Source of the DNA: Agromyces cerinus subsp. cerinus
GTDB lineage: Bacteria > Actinomycetota > Actinomycetes > Actinomycetales > Microbacteriaceae
Assembly: GCF_900142065.1 (NCBI RefSeq)
Contig: NZ_FSRJ01000001.1
Coordinates: 248,001 to 312,000, forward strand
DNA: 64,000 nt
Direction of reading: 5' to 3'
In this document: positions 45,189 through 57,997 of the stretch, piece after piece
How positions within the stretch are numbered: position 1 is the first letter of the stretch
How the letters are laid out: each line of letters begins with the position of its first letter
The notes under the pieces: model-generated
Told to the model about the DNA's origin: nothing
The model's input: only the letters and a program-made list of their open reading frames with translations
Databases searched by the model: none
Program-made: the position numbers and the translations under genes

Positions 45189-46273
45189 CCATTCCCCAGC
45201 TCCTCACCGGGGGTCCATTCCCGGCGCGAGCGAACAGCCTCAACCTGTTCCGGTTGCTTCTGGCTGGTCTCGTGCTCTTCGCGCACGCGTGGTACACGGC
45301 CGGCGAGGGCGTCGGTCCCACGATTCAGGGAGAGAACCTCGGTGGTTGGGCGGTCGCCGGCTTCTTCGTCATCAGTGGTTTCCTGATCACGACCAGCCGC
45401 TTCACGAACTCCGCCGGCGACTTCCTCGTGCACCGCATCGCGCGAATCTTTCCGGCCTTCATCGTGTGCCTCGTGGTGATGGCGTTCGTGTTCGCGCCGA
45501 TCGCCGCGATCGTCGAACGCGGCACGCTCGCCGGCTTCCTCACGACGCCGACCACGCCGTTGGAGTTCATCTGGGGCAACTCGGGTCTGAAGATGCGTCA
45601 CTACGACATCTCGGGCACACTCACGACCGTTCCGTACCCGTCCGCCTGGAACGGTTCGCTCTGGACGCTCTACTACGAGTTCCTCTGCTACCTGATCATC
45701 TGGCTGCTGGGCTCGCTCGCGATCGTGCGGCGATCGCCCGTGGTCGTGGCGGCCGTCTTCGTGCTGAGCGTCATCATCCACGCGAACATCGACTTCGCCC
45801 GCCGTCTCGGCCTCAATGAGGACTTCGTGCTGTTGATGCGACTGCTCCCGTACTTCATGGGCGGGGCGCTCGTCTACTACGTCATCGCCCGATTCGGGCT
45901 CAGTCCGTTCGTCGGCATCGCCTCGCTCGTCGTCGCCGCCGGTCTCATCGCGACGATCCCCGGCTGGGGCGGTCAACTGTCGGCCCCGTTCATGGCCTAC
46001 GGACTCCTCTACCTGTCCACGGTCGTTCCGCAGCCGCGGTTCATCGCCAAGAACGACGTGTCCTACGGTTTCTACATCTATGCCTGGCCGATGCAGCAGC
46101 TCCTGATGCTTCCGGTCCTCTCCCAGTACGGCATGGCCGTGTACATCGGGGTCACGGCGGTGCTCACCGCAGTCCTCGCCTATCTCAGCTGGATCCTCAT
46201 CGAGCGTCCGGTGATGCGACTGGCGAAGGGCAAGCCCCGGCCGGTGCGGTCGAAGGCCGTCGCGTCGGTCTGA
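45185..46273 (+). CDS. Acyltransferase family 3 (OafA/YrhL-like) membrane O-acyltransferase
   Basis: 362 residues with about 10 membrane helices. It opens ANSLNLFRLLLAGLVLFAHAW, where the histidine of RxxxAxxVxxxH-type motifs is kept, then VAGFFVISGFLITTSRF near 56, the helix-2 family motif, NGSLWTLYYEFLCYL near 155 with the conserved Trp-Thr-Leu-x-x-Glu, and SYGFYIYAWPMQQLL near 297. Such enzymes put acetyl or succinyl groups on surface glycans. The GTG start overlaps the epimerase stop as GTGA, so the two are probably one operon, decorating the same polymer. Confidence 0.88.
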   Translation: MTIPQLLTGGPFPARANSLNLFRLLLAGLVLFAHAWYTAGEGVGPTIQGENLGGWAVAGFFVISGFLITTSRFTNSAGDFLVHRIARIFPAFIVCLVVMAFVFAPIAAIVERGTLAGFLTTPTTPLEFIWGNSGLKMRHYDISGTLTTVPYPSAWNGSLWTLYYEFLCYLIIWLLGSLAIVRRSPVVVAAVFVLSVIIHANIDFARRLGLNEDFVLLMRLLPYFMGGALVYYVIARFGLSPFVGIASLVVAAGLIATIPGWGGQLSAPFMAYGLLYLSTVVPQPRFIAKNDVSYGFYIYAWPMQQLLMLPVLSQYGMAVYIGVTAVLTAVLAYLSWILIERPVMRLAKGKPRPVRSKAVASV

Positions 46274-46284
46274 GCGCCTTGGCG

Positions 46285-46321
46285 TGAGCGGCGGCACGCC
46301 GGACGCCACCGGAGCCGCTCA
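46285..46321. terminator. Hairpin after the acyltransferase gene
   Basis: TGAGCGGC (46285-46292) pairs with GCCGCTCA (46314-46321), 12 bases after the stop, with a long GC-rich loop. It is weaker than the other hairpins. Confidence 0.35.
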
Positions 46322-46340
46322 GGCGCCCTCTGCGGTTGAC

Positions 46341-46394
46341 GCGGGCGCGCGAGTGCTGTTCGGCGCGGGCGCGCGAGGTGCTGTTCGGCGCGGG
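46341..46394. repeat. 24/25-bp tandem repeat, two copies
   Basis: GCGGGCGCGCGAGTGCTGTTCGGC at 46341-46364 is repeated with one extra G at 46365-46389 and followed by GCGGG. It lies in the 231-base convergent gap, which otherwise holds only the hairpin just described. Confidence 0.75.
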
Positions 46395-46504
46395 TCGCCG
46401 GGATGTTTGGCGTGGCATCGCCCGGGATTGTCGTCCGACGATGCTGATCTCCATGCGGCCCCACCGCGAGGGCGGCCGCATGGCGCGGTCGACTGCCGGA
46501 GCGG

Positions 46505-46906
46505 TTACGCCGCTGGGTTCGCAGGCGTTTCGGGCTCTTCTGGCGTCGGCATGCTCAACTGGTCGATCCTGCGGGACAACCGCTCGAGTTCGGCGTTCAA
46601 GATCGCGGACTCCTCGGCGACCCGCCGGATCTCATCCTCGGCCTGGGAGATCTCCCACGACAGGTGAAGGCTCACCCCGAGCAGGAGCAGAATCGCGAGC
46701 GAGAACAGCAGATTCGACGGCACCTGCACGCCGAGGGCTACGGTGAACCACTCGAGCAATTGCGGGAAGATGCCGAGCACGAGTACCACCAGCCCGATGA
46801 CGATCCACAGGATGGCGTACTTCTCACGCAGCTTCCGGCTGAGGAGCATGTAGACGACGATGCTCACGAGGATCAGCGCAAGGGCGATGCCGAAGGCGAT
46901 GATCAT
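46505..46906 (-). CDS. DUF2304 family small membrane protein
   Basis: 133 residues with three hydrophobic helices (about 1-19, 31-50 and 64-84), the pattern of DUF2304: SRKLREKYAILWIVIGLVVLVLGIFP after helix 1 is the recognisable block. A coiled-coil-like tail (AEDEIRRVAEESAILNAELERL) and a Pro-rich end follow. Genes of this family usually stand beside dolichol-phosphate-mannose-synthase-like GT2 genes, as here with an ATGA overlap, and probably support formation or flipping of a polyprenyl-phosphate sugar. Confidence 0.85.
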   Translation of the reverse strand: MIIAFGIALALILVSIVVYMLLSRKLREKYAILWIVIGLVVLVLGIFPQLLEWFTVALGVQVPSNLLFSLAILLLLGVSLHLSWEISQAEDEIRRVAEESAILNAELERLSRRIDQLSMPTPEEPETPANPAA

Positions 46907-47634
46907 GCTGCGCTTCCTCCTGTTGCCTTACGGGGCCGCATGAGGGCGAGCCCGAGGGCGAAAACGGACCTGAGCAGATAGATGGTCGCTCCGATCGGAT
47001 GTTGGCTCGGCGTGCCGTGCGCTCTCGGTCGCATCGCAACGGGGATCTGGGTCACCGTGAGCCCGGCATGCACGGCCGCCACGAGCGAATCGAGGGTGTC
47101 ACCCAGGTATTCGGCAGGGTAATACCGCACGTACTGGTCGATGGCACGCCGATTGCCCGCGCGGAATCCCGAGGTGACATCCGTGAGACGGGTGTGGGCG
47201 ACATTCGTCATGACGCCGGCGAGGAACAGCATCGCCCATTTTCTCGGGCCCTTGACCTCGTAGTCGCCCTTGTCGGCGAATCGCGCGCCGATCGAGATGT
47301 CGGCGCTCGAGAGTCCGTCGAGCACACGGACGATCTCGGCGGGGTCGTGCTGGCCGTCGGCGTCGACCTGGATGGCGGCGTCGTAGTCGTGGCGCTGTGC
47401 GTAGGTGAACCCGGCGCGCATCGCGCCACCGACCCCGAGGTTGATGGGCAGGGGGATGACCGTGGCGCCGGCGTCACGGGCGACCCGGGCCGTCTTGTCG
47501 GTCGAGCCGTCGTCCACGACGACGATGTCGTACTGCGGCGCGCGGCTGCGGATCTCCCGAACCGTATTGCCGACATTCGCCTCTTCGTTCCAAGCCGGGA
47601 CGATCACCAATACGCGCCCCAGTGATTCATTCAT
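46903..47634 (-). CDS. Glycosyltransferase family 2, polyprenyl-phosphate sugar synthase-like
   Basis: 243 residues. GT-A motifs in DPM1 order: VLVIVPAWNEEANVGNTVREI, DIVVVDDGSTDKTARVARDAG near 35, LPINLGVGGAMRAGFTYA near 61, AAIQVDADGQHDPAEI near 85 with the DxD site, and SGFRAGNRRAIDQY near 155. It likely makes a polyprenyl-phosphate-linked monosaccharide. ATG 47634 is chosen since VLVIVPAWNEE then starts at residue 7; ATG 47649 is an in-frame alternative. It is coupled to the DUF2304 gene. Confidence 0.87.
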   Translation of the reverse strand: MNESLGRVLVIVPAWNEEANVGNTVREIRSRAPQYDIVVVDDGSTDKTARVARDAGATVIPLPINLGVGGAMRAGFTYAQRHDYDAAIQVDADGQHDPAEIVRVLDGLSSADISIGARFADKGDYEVKGPRKWAMLFLAGVMTNVAHTRLTDVTSGFRAGNRRAIDQYVRYYPAEYLGDTLDSLVAAVHAGLTVTQIPVAMRPRAHGTPSQHPIGATIYLLRSVFALGLALMRPRKATGGSAA

Positions 47635-47752
47635 GATGAGTTCGAGCATACCAACCGTGGTCGGCCGGAGAGCGCAGTCCGGCCTGCGTCAGTCTCCCGG
47701 CAGGCTCGTCGGCGGGTGCGGAGCATCTCGGCCGTCATGGGACGATGGAACC

Positions 47753-48649
47753 ATGACCCTCGACATCATGATGCCGTTCTATGGTCGAATCGACCACTTC
47801 AAGCTCGCGGTCGAGAGTGTGCTCGCCCAGACCGACGACGACTGGCGTCTGACGATCGTGGACGACGTCTACCCCGACCTCAGCGCGGGCGAATGGGCGA
47901 AGTCGATCGATGACCCGCGTGTGACCTACATCCGCAACGAGGTCAACCTGCGGCCGAGCCGGAACTACCGCAAGTGCGTCACGCTCATGCAGCATCCGTT
48001 CGCGGTGATCATGGGATGCGACGACCTGATGCTGCCCGGGTATGTCGCGCGGGTGCAGGAGCTCACGACGCGCTTCCCCGATGCCGCAGTCATCCAGCCC
48101 GGGGTCGAGGTCGTCGATTCCGACGGCGGGGTGCATCGTCCGCTCGCCGATCGCGTGAAGGCGCTGTACGCGCCGCGGGGCACCGGCGTTCGCACGCTCG
48201 CCGGTGAAGAGATGGCGCGGAGCCTGCTCCGTGCCAACTGGACCTACTTCCCCTCGCTCGCTTGGAACGTGGCTCGACTGCGTCGTCACGAGTTCCGCCT
48301 CGACCTCGACGTGGTGCAGGATCTCGCCATGCTCCTCGAACTCGCGAAGGATGACGGCACCCTGGTCGTCGACGACGAGGTCGTGTTCCGGTATCGTCGC
48401 CACGCCGAGAGCGTGTCTGCCGTCACCGCCCCCGACGGCTCCAAGTTCGCCCAGGAACGGGTCGTCTTCGGTGAGGCCGCGCGGGACATGGAGGCACTCG
48501 GTTGGCAGCAGGCTGCACGTGCGGCCAAGCTCCACCTGACGTCGCGGCTGCACTCGGCCGCAGACCTCCCGAAGGCCGTGGTGGCGCGCGATGCCGCCGG
48601 GTTCCGGAGCCTCGCGCGTCACACCTTCGGTGGTCTCGGCGTCAGCTGA
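47753..48649 (+). CDS. Glycosyltransferase family 2
   Basis: 298 residues. It opens LDIMMPFYGRIDHFKLAVESVLAQTDDDW, then TIVDDVYPDLSAGEW near 35, a NEVNLRPSRNYRKCV stretch near 61 and AVIMGCDDLMLPGYV near 84 with the metal-binding aspartates. The catalytic segment LDLDVVQDLAML lies near 182. It is a soluble cytoplasmic transferase of unknown sugar. It stands alone on the plus strand and ends three bases from the stop of the convergent GlfT2-like gene. Confidence 0.83.
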   Translation: MTLDIMMPFYGRIDHFKLAVESVLAQTDDDWRLTIVDDVYPDLSAGEWAKSIDDPRVTYIRNEVNLRPSRNYRKCVTLMQHPFAVIMGCDDLMLPGYVARVQELTTRFPDAAVIQPGVEVVDSDGGVHRPLADRVKALYAPRGTGVRTLAGEEMARSLLRANWTYFPSLAWNVARLRRHEFRLDLDVVQDLAMLLELAKDDGTLVVDDEVVFRYRRHAESVSAVTAPDGSKFAQERVVFGEAARDMEALGWQQAARAAKLHLTSRLHSAADLPKAVVARDAAGFRSLARHTFGGLGVS

Positions 48650-48652
48650 GTC

Positions 48653-50554
48653 TCAGCGCTCGTCGAGGCCGAGCGACCGCGACCAGGTCTCGGCCGAGGT
48701 GATCGAGCCGAGACCGGCTCGATACTGCGTTGCGAGCGTGTGCCACTGTCTGCGCGATCGAAGGTTCAGTCGCAGCGAATCCCGGAGGTACCGCCGGAAC
48801 AGCTTGGGATCGCGGACGTGCCACGTGACTCCCGAACCCTCGGCGTTGCTGATGAGCACGCTGTCGTGGTTCGGCACCTCGAACCACCGCGCGTCCTGAT
48901 ACGGCAGGTGCGCGGCAGGGCGCACTCCCGCGTCCGCTGCGGGTCGGCTGAAGGCATGGCGCCACGCCGTTCGCAGCGACCAGGTGAGGAGCCGGGGACC
49001 GCGGGGTCGGGGGTCGGCGCGTCCGGGTGTCGCCTCGACGGCGCGAGCAGGCAGGAGCGGCAGTCGGCTGGTGTCGCGGATGAGCGTGGATTCGCGGAAG
49101 TCCGCCCCGAGCGCGCGCACCCGCGGCAACCGGTCGACCATGTCGGTGTGCAGCTGGGCCGGCCCCTCGAACACGTTGCGCATCGCGGCATGGCGCATCG
49201 CGACGGTGTAGTAGTCCATGGTGAAGAGGTTCTTCACATCGAGGGCGAAGTTCTCACGCCACAGCTTCCCGCCGTTGCGCGCCGGCGAGTGGAGCAGCGC
49301 CGCGACGAGGCGGTTGCGCGCATGGAAGAAGGCCTGCCAGTCATGGGAGTCGTCCTTGTCGACCCATGAGACGTGCCACACGGCGGCACCGGGAAGGCTC
49401 ACGGTCGCGTACCCGTGCTCCCTGGCGCGCAGGGAGTACTCCGCGTCATCCCACTTGATGAAGACCGGGATCGACAACCCGATCTCCTTGATGATCGACA
49501 CGGGGATCAGTGACATCCACCAGCCGTTGTAGTCGACGTCGAAGCGGCGGTGCAGCCACGGCGTCTGACGCAGGTTCGACTCCGCGAGGTCGTGGCGGGA
49601 GGGCGTGAGCGAGCCCCAGTCGAACGTCTGGGGCTCGACGCCCTCGGCGAAGGCGTGGAGCTTCGACTTGTCGTACATGTCGAACATGTGCCCGCCGACG
49701 ATGGTCGGCGATGTGCAGTGATTGGCGAAGACGATGGCGCGTCGCAGGCTCTCCGGTTCGATCTCGACATCGTCGTCGAGCAGGATCACGTAGTCGGAGT
49801 CGCCGGCCTCGACGGTCTCGAGCATGCCGCGCGAGAACCCGCCGGAGCCGCCGAGGTTCGCCTGCTCGATGACGCGGAGGCGATCGCCGAGCCGTTCGAC
49901 GGCGAGCCCGTAGCCGGGGTTCTCGACGATCCGCTCGCTGCCCTGGTCGACGACCTGCACCCGGTCGATGAAGGCCATGGCGTCGTCGTCACCGCCGATC
50001 TCGGCGAGGAGCTTCGTGCAGTAGTCGCCGCGGTTGAGCGTCGTGATCGAGACCGTCGCCGTTCCGTCGGCATCCACCGATTCGCCGTCGAGGGCGAGCC
50101 AGTCGGCCTGCACGACCGACAACGGGCGATCAGCGGCGATGAGGTCGAACCAGAGCCATCCGCCGTCGAGGTACGAGTTGAAGGGAAGTTCGAACTCCGT
50201 CGTCGCCGTTCCGTCGACCTCGACGCCGTCGAGGCGCTGGATCACGCCTCGTGCGTTCGAGCGGAAGACGATGATCCGCCCGGCGCCCTCGGTCTCGATG
50301 CGCAGCCGCGTACCCGTGAGCGTCGTCCAACGGGCCCAGTAGCTGGCCGGGAACGCATTGAAGTACGCGGCGAGCGACACCGACTCGAATGCCGGGAGCT
50401 CGACGCCGCGTCGCCCCCGGAGCCACGCGAGCCCGCTGTGCGAGGACTTCCTGGTCCCGGTGCCCGACGCGGTGTCGAGGTAGAGAGGAAGGGCCTGCGG
50501 GTCTCCGTGCTCGGGGAAGATCACGCGCTGCAGCACGACGGGGTGCGGAGTCAT
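48653..50554 (-). CDS. Galactofuranosyltransferase GlfT2-like (GT2)
   Basis: 633 residues, as long as mycobacterial GlfT2. An N-terminal beta-sandwich (about 1-150, with LYLDTASGTGT and FNAFPASYWARWT) precedes the GT-A domain: TVSITTLNRGDYCTKLL near 165, VQVVDQGSERI near 200, QANLGGSGGFSRGMLE near 233, YVILLDDDVEIEPESL near 257 with the DDD site and VFIKWDDAEYSLRAREHG near 365 with the catalytic Asp-Asp-Ala-Glu. A helical C-terminal domain follows. GlfT2 polymerises UDP-galactofuranose on a lipid-linked acceptor. The glf gene is directly upstream on the same strand, which supplies the donor. The inner ATG at 50554 is preferred over 50602. Confidence 0.88.
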   Translation of the reverse strand: MTPHPVVLQRVIFPEHGDPQALPLYLDTASGTGTRKSSHSGLAWLRGRRGVELPAFESVSLAAYFNAFPASYWARWTTLTGTRLRIETEGAGRIIVFRSNARGVIQRLDGVEVDGTATTEFELPFNSYLDGGWLWFDLIAADRPLSVVQADWLALDGESVDADGTATVSITTLNRGDYCTKLLAEIGGDDDAMAFIDRVQVVDQGSERIVENPGYGLAVERLGDRLRVIEQANLGGSGGFSRGMLETVEAGDSDYVILLDDDVEIEPESLRRAIVFANHCTSPTIVGGHMFDMYDKSKLHAFAEGVEPQTFDWGSLTPSRHDLAESNLRQTPWLHRRFDVDYNGWWMSLIPVSIIKEIGLSIPVFIKWDDAEYSLRAREHGYATVSLPGAAVWHVSWVDKDDSHDWQAFFHARNRLVAALLHSPARNGGKLWRENFALDVKNLFTMDYYTVAMRHAAMRNVFEGPAQLHTDMVDRLPRVRALGADFRESTLIRDTSRLPLLPARAVEATPGRADPRPRGPRLLTWSLRTAWRHAFSRPAADAGVRPAAHLPYQDARWFEVPNHDSVLISNAEGSGVTWHVRDPKLFRRYLRDSLRLNLRSRRQWHTLATQYRAGLGSITSAETWSRSLGLDER

Positions 50555-50605
50555 GGAATCCTTAGTGCTCTCGGTGGGCGGGCTCGCCGAGCGACGAGCC
50601 ATGGG

Positions 50606-54758
<4,153 letters not shown>

Positions 54759-54786
54759 CGCACGACGGTCGCGCAGCATTCTCGGC

Positions 54787-54792
54787 TAGTAT
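54787..54792 (+). promoter_or_regulatory. Possible -10 element (TAGTAT) for the ABC exporter operon
   Basis: TAGTAT stands 51 bases before the permease ATG. A TTGACG lies 26 bases upstream, too far for a normal pair, so only the -10 is suggested. Confidence 0.35.
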
Positions 54793-54843
54793 GCCGTGGG
54801 GCTTCGGACTGACGGGAGCCCTTTTGATTTGGAGACAACCCAC

Positions 54844-55713
54844 ATGACATCTGGCGACCTGACGGGGTTCGTCACCCCCGGGCGCGGTCGTGGCATCCTC
54901 GACGTTCTGGGCCACGGCTATCTGCTCCGGCTCCTGATCCGCAAGGGAACCGCGACGCGCTATCGCAACTCCGTCCTCGGCTGGACGTGGTCGTACGTGA
55001 AGCCCGCCGCGCAGTTCTTCATCTACTACTTCGTGATGGGCGTGGTGCTGCAGTTCCACCGCGACGTCGAGAACTTCGCGGTCTACCTCTTCGCGGGCGT
55101 CGTCGCCATCAACCTGTTCAACGAGGCGTTCGGCAATGCGACGAGTTCCATCGTCGACAACCGTGCCCTGGTGCGCAAGATCTATCTGCCGCGGGAGCTG
55201 TTCCCGATCGCGTCGATCATCATCGCGTTCATCCACTTCCTGCCCCAGGTCGCGATCCTCCTGCTCGCCTGCATCCTGCTCGGTTGGACTCCAACCCTCC
55301 TCACCGTCGGCGCGTTCCTGTTGGGCCTCCTCATCGTGCTGATGATGAGCCTCGGCCTCGGACTGTTCTTCGGAGCGTTGAACGTCCGGTATCGCGATGC
55401 GCAGAACTTCGTGGAGATCATCCGGATGCTGTCGACCTGGGCGTCCCCGGTGCTCTACACGATCGCGATGGTGCAGGCGTCGCTCCCCGAGTGGGCGTTC
55501 CGCCTGTACATGCTGAATCCGCTGACGACGTCCGTGGAACTGTTCCACTTCGCGTTCTGGGCGCCGACCACCAGCGCGGCGGACTACGCCGACACGCTCG
55601 CGCCGAGCATCGGCACCGACATCCTCACCTCGGTCGGGATCGGCGTGGTCCTCATCGTCATCGGACAGCTCGTCTTCCGCCGGTTCGAACGGAGCTTCGC
55701 ACAAGACCTATGA
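54844..55713 (+). CDS. wzm: ABC-2 type polysaccharide/teichoic acid export permease (Wzm/TagG-like)
   Basis: 289 residues with six membrane helices. TRYRNSVLGWTWSYVKPAAQFFIYYFVMG near 40-68 is the signature of Wzm/TagG permeases (R-x-S-x-L-G-x-x-W), RKIYLPRELFPI near 112 is the coupling helix and GLGLFFGALNVRYRDAQNFVEI near 173 is the second family block. With the ATPase encoded next it would export a lipid-linked glycan across the membrane. GGAGA ten bases before the ATG supports the start. It overlaps the ATPase gene as ATGA. Confidence 0.92.
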   Translation: MTSGDLTGFVTPGRGRGILDVLGHGYLLRLLIRKGTATRYRNSVLGWTWSYVKPAAQFFIYYFVMGVVLQFHRDVENFAVYLFAGVVAINLFNEAFGNATSSIVDNRALVRKIYLPRELFPIASIIIAFIHFLPQVAILLLACILLGWTPTLLTVGAFLLGLLIVLMMSLGLGLFFGALNVRYRDAQNFVEIIRMLSTWASPVLYTIAMVQASLPEWAFRLYMLNPLTTSVELFHFAFWAPTTSAADYADTLAPSIGTDILTSVGIGVVLIVIGQLVFRRFERSFAQDL

Positions 55714-56456
55714 GCGAGATCATCACGCAGCATCGTCCCAGCATCATCGTCCAGGACGTGCGCAAGACATTCCAGATCAGGCACACGCACTCCCTGAAGG
55801 AGGCGTTCGTCTCCTGGGTCAAGCGCAAGAAGGTCGGATCGACGCCGTTCCACGCACTCGACGAGGTGAGCTTCACCGTCGCCGAGGGCGAGAGCGTGGC
55901 GCTTCTCGGGTACAACGGCTCCGGCAAGTCGACGCTCCTCAAGCTCGTCTCGGGTGTGCTCGAACCGGACTCCGGCCGAGTCCTCACCCGCGGCAGGGTG
56001 GCCGGCCTCATCGAGGTCGGTGCGGGCTTCCACCCCGACCTCTCCGGTCGCGAGAACGTCTATCTCAACGCGGCGATCCTCGGCATGAACAAGTCCGAGA
56101 TCGATGAACGCTTCGACGACATCGTCGCGTTCTCCGAGATCGGCGAGTTCATCGATCAGGAGGTGAAGCACTACTCGTCGGGTATGTTCCTCCGCCTGGC
56201 GTTCTCGGTCGCGATCCACGTCGAACTCGATGTGCTGCTCGTCGACGAGATCCTGTCGGTCGGCGATGCGCCGTTCCGCCAGAAGTGCACCGAGAAGATC
56301 CACGAGCTCGCTCAGGCGGGCAAGACGATGCTGATCGTCAGCCACAACATGGGCATGGTCCAGGAGCTGTGCGAGCGGGGTGTGGTGATCCGCAAGGGGC
56401 GGAAGGTCTTCGATGGCCCGATCGCCGAAGCCGTCGAAGCCATGAACGCCAAATGA
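55710..56456 (+). CDS. wzt: ABC-type polysaccharide/teichoic acid export ATPase (Wzt/TagH-like)
   Basis: 248 residues. Walker A GYNGSGKST near 70, Q-loop region VAGLIEVGAGFHPDLSGRENVYLNAAILG near 102 (typical of this export class), signature YSSGMFLRLAFS near 155, Walker B LDVLLVDEIL near 173 and switch histidine VSHNMG near 211. It ends without the C-terminal glycan-binding domain of long Wzt proteins, like mycobacterial RfbE (Rv3781) and TagH-type short ATPases, so export is probably not gated by a terminal sugar tag through this protein. It is coupled by ATGA overlaps to genes on both sides. Confidence 0.93.
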   Translation: MSEIITQHRPSIIVQDVRKTFQIRHTHSLKEAFVSWVKRKKVGSTPFHALDEVSFTVAEGESVALLGYNGSGKSTLLKLVSGVLEPDSGRVLTRGRVAGLIEVGAGFHPDLSGRENVYLNAAILGMNKSEIDERFDDIVAFSEIGEFIDQEVKHYSSGMFLRLAFSVAIHVELDVLLVDEILSVGDAPFRQKCTEKIHELAQAGKTMLIVSHNMGMVQELCERGVVIRKGRKVFDGPIAEAVEAMNAK

Positions 56457-57997
56457 GCTCGTCCAAGCGGGTGTTCCGCATCGATCCCGCGCTCCTCGAC
56501 GGGATCGGTACGGTCGACGTTCTCTTCGACGGGCGCCGGGTATGGTCGGTCGGCGTCGACGAGATCGCCGACGGTCGATTGGTGTGGCCGAAGTCGCTGC
56601 GCCCCTATTTCGACGGTCGAACCGAGGTGAGCATCCGGAACTCGGCGAACAGCGAGGAACTCGTCACCGACGAGTTGCGGTTCGGGCGATCCGAACGTCG
56701 CATCGACTTGCGCGATGCGGCCGGCAGGCCGCTCGCGATGAACAAATGGCAGCGACTCGGTCCGGTCTTCGAGGGCGGTAACGTCCGGTTGCGGGAGCGA
56801 CTCCTCGAGAATGCACAGTCGCTCGTCGCACTGCTCGAGCGCGACGGGTTCAACGTCTACATCGTCGGCGGCAGCCTCCTCGGCTACATGCGCACCGGCG
56901 GCCTGCTGCCCCACGACGACGACATCGACCTCGCCTTCCTGAGTGAGCATTCCCACCCGGCGGACATCGCCCTCGACAGCTATCGCATGGAGAACGCGCT
57001 CGTTCGTGCCGGAATGACGGTCGTCCGCCACAGCCTCGCTCACCTCGAAATCGACTTCTTCGATGATCAGGGCCACGTCGAGCACTACGTCGACATCTTC
57101 ACCGGGTACTTCCGCGATGGACTGTACTGCCAGCCGTTCGCGCTTCGCGGCCCCGAGGTCACCCCCGACGACCTGCTGCCGGTGCAACGGGTCGAGGTGG
57201 ACGGAGTCGCTCTTCCGGCCCCGAAGCGACCGGAAGCATGGCTCGAGTACGCGTACGGCCCGAACTGGCTTGTGCCGGATCCCTCATTCGTCTTCGACAC
57301 CTCGCAATGGACTCGTCGTCGCTTCGAGAACAATTTCGGCGTCTACAACCGTGCTCGCGTCTACTGGGAGAAGCGATACCTTTCGCTCGACGGCGTTCAG
57401 CCGAAGGCCGCCGACCCGGACAGCGTCATCGCATGGGCCGAAGGGCTGCCGGCTGATGCCGCGGTGCTCGACCTCGGATGCGGCACCGGCGAGTCGACCA
57501 ACCTGATCGCCTCGACCGGACGCCGGGTGCTCGGGATCGATTTCAGTCACGAGGCGCTCTCGATCGCCTCGGCGAATGCCGAGCCAGGCGCGTCGTTCGC
57601 CTACACGAACTTCAACGACGGCCATGGCCTGTTCGCGCTGGGTGCCAGCCTGCTCGCGACCGGCGATGTCTGGCACGTGCGGATCGCCGACACCATACAC
57701 GGGATCACCCTCGCGAATCGTCATGCGATCTTCTCGTTCCTCGAACTCGTGCTGCGGGGCGGCGCTGTCGCGTGGGGGACCACGTATACCGACCTGCCCG
57801 GCTGGTTCGAACGCAGCGACCCCACAAGCTGGCACTATCCGCCCGAGTGGCTCGAGGCCGAGATCTCGGATCACGCGTTGAGCGTCGAGTTCGTGTCCAC
57901 GGCTCGCCGGGAGACACCGCAGGGGCGGCGGGAACAGCTGGAGTTCGTGATCCGGTCCACGAGAACGCGACCGACGACCGACAATGGAGACGACTGA
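56453..57997 (+). CDS. Fusion of LicD-family nucleotidyl/phosphotransferase and SAM methyltransferase
   Basis: 514 residues. Residues 1-110 are a beta-rich N-terminal segment. Residues 115-300 are LicD-like: VYIVGGSLLGYMRTGG near 135 and HDDDIDLAFL near 154 give the nucleotidyltransferase-fold GS and DDD metal site. From about 325 a class I methyltransferase follows, with AVLDLGCGTGES at 337-348 and DFSHEALSIA. LicD proteins attach phosphocholine or other phospho-groups to wall glycans, and a fused methyltransferase could methylate the same terminus. It overlaps wzt by four bases (ATGA), so modification is tightly tied to export. I do not know a characterised example of this fusion. Confidence 0.82.
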   Translation: MSSSKRVFRIDPALLDGIGTVDVLFDGRRVWSVGVDEIADGRLVWPKSLRPYFDGRTEVSIRNSANSEELVTDELRFGRSERRIDLRDAAGRPLAMNKWQRLGPVFEGGNVRLRERLLENAQSLVALLERDGFNVYIVGGSLLGYMRTGGLLPHDDDIDLAFLSEHSHPADIALDSYRMENALVRAGMTVVRHSLAHLEIDFFDDQGHVEHYVDIFTGYFRDGLYCQPFALRGPEVTPDDLLPVQRVEVDGVALPAPKRPEAWLEYAYGPNWLVPDPSFVFDTSQWTRRRFENNFGVYNRARVYWEKRYLSLDGVQPKAADPDSVIAWAEGLPADAAVLDLGCGTGESTNLIASTGRRVLGIDFSHEALSIASANAEPGASFAYTNFNDGHGLFALGASLLATGDVWHVRIADTIHGITLANRHAIFSFLELVLRGGAVAWGTTYTDLPGWFERSDPTSWHYPPEWLEAEISDHALSVEFVSTARRETPQGRREQLEFVIRSTRTRPTTDNGDD

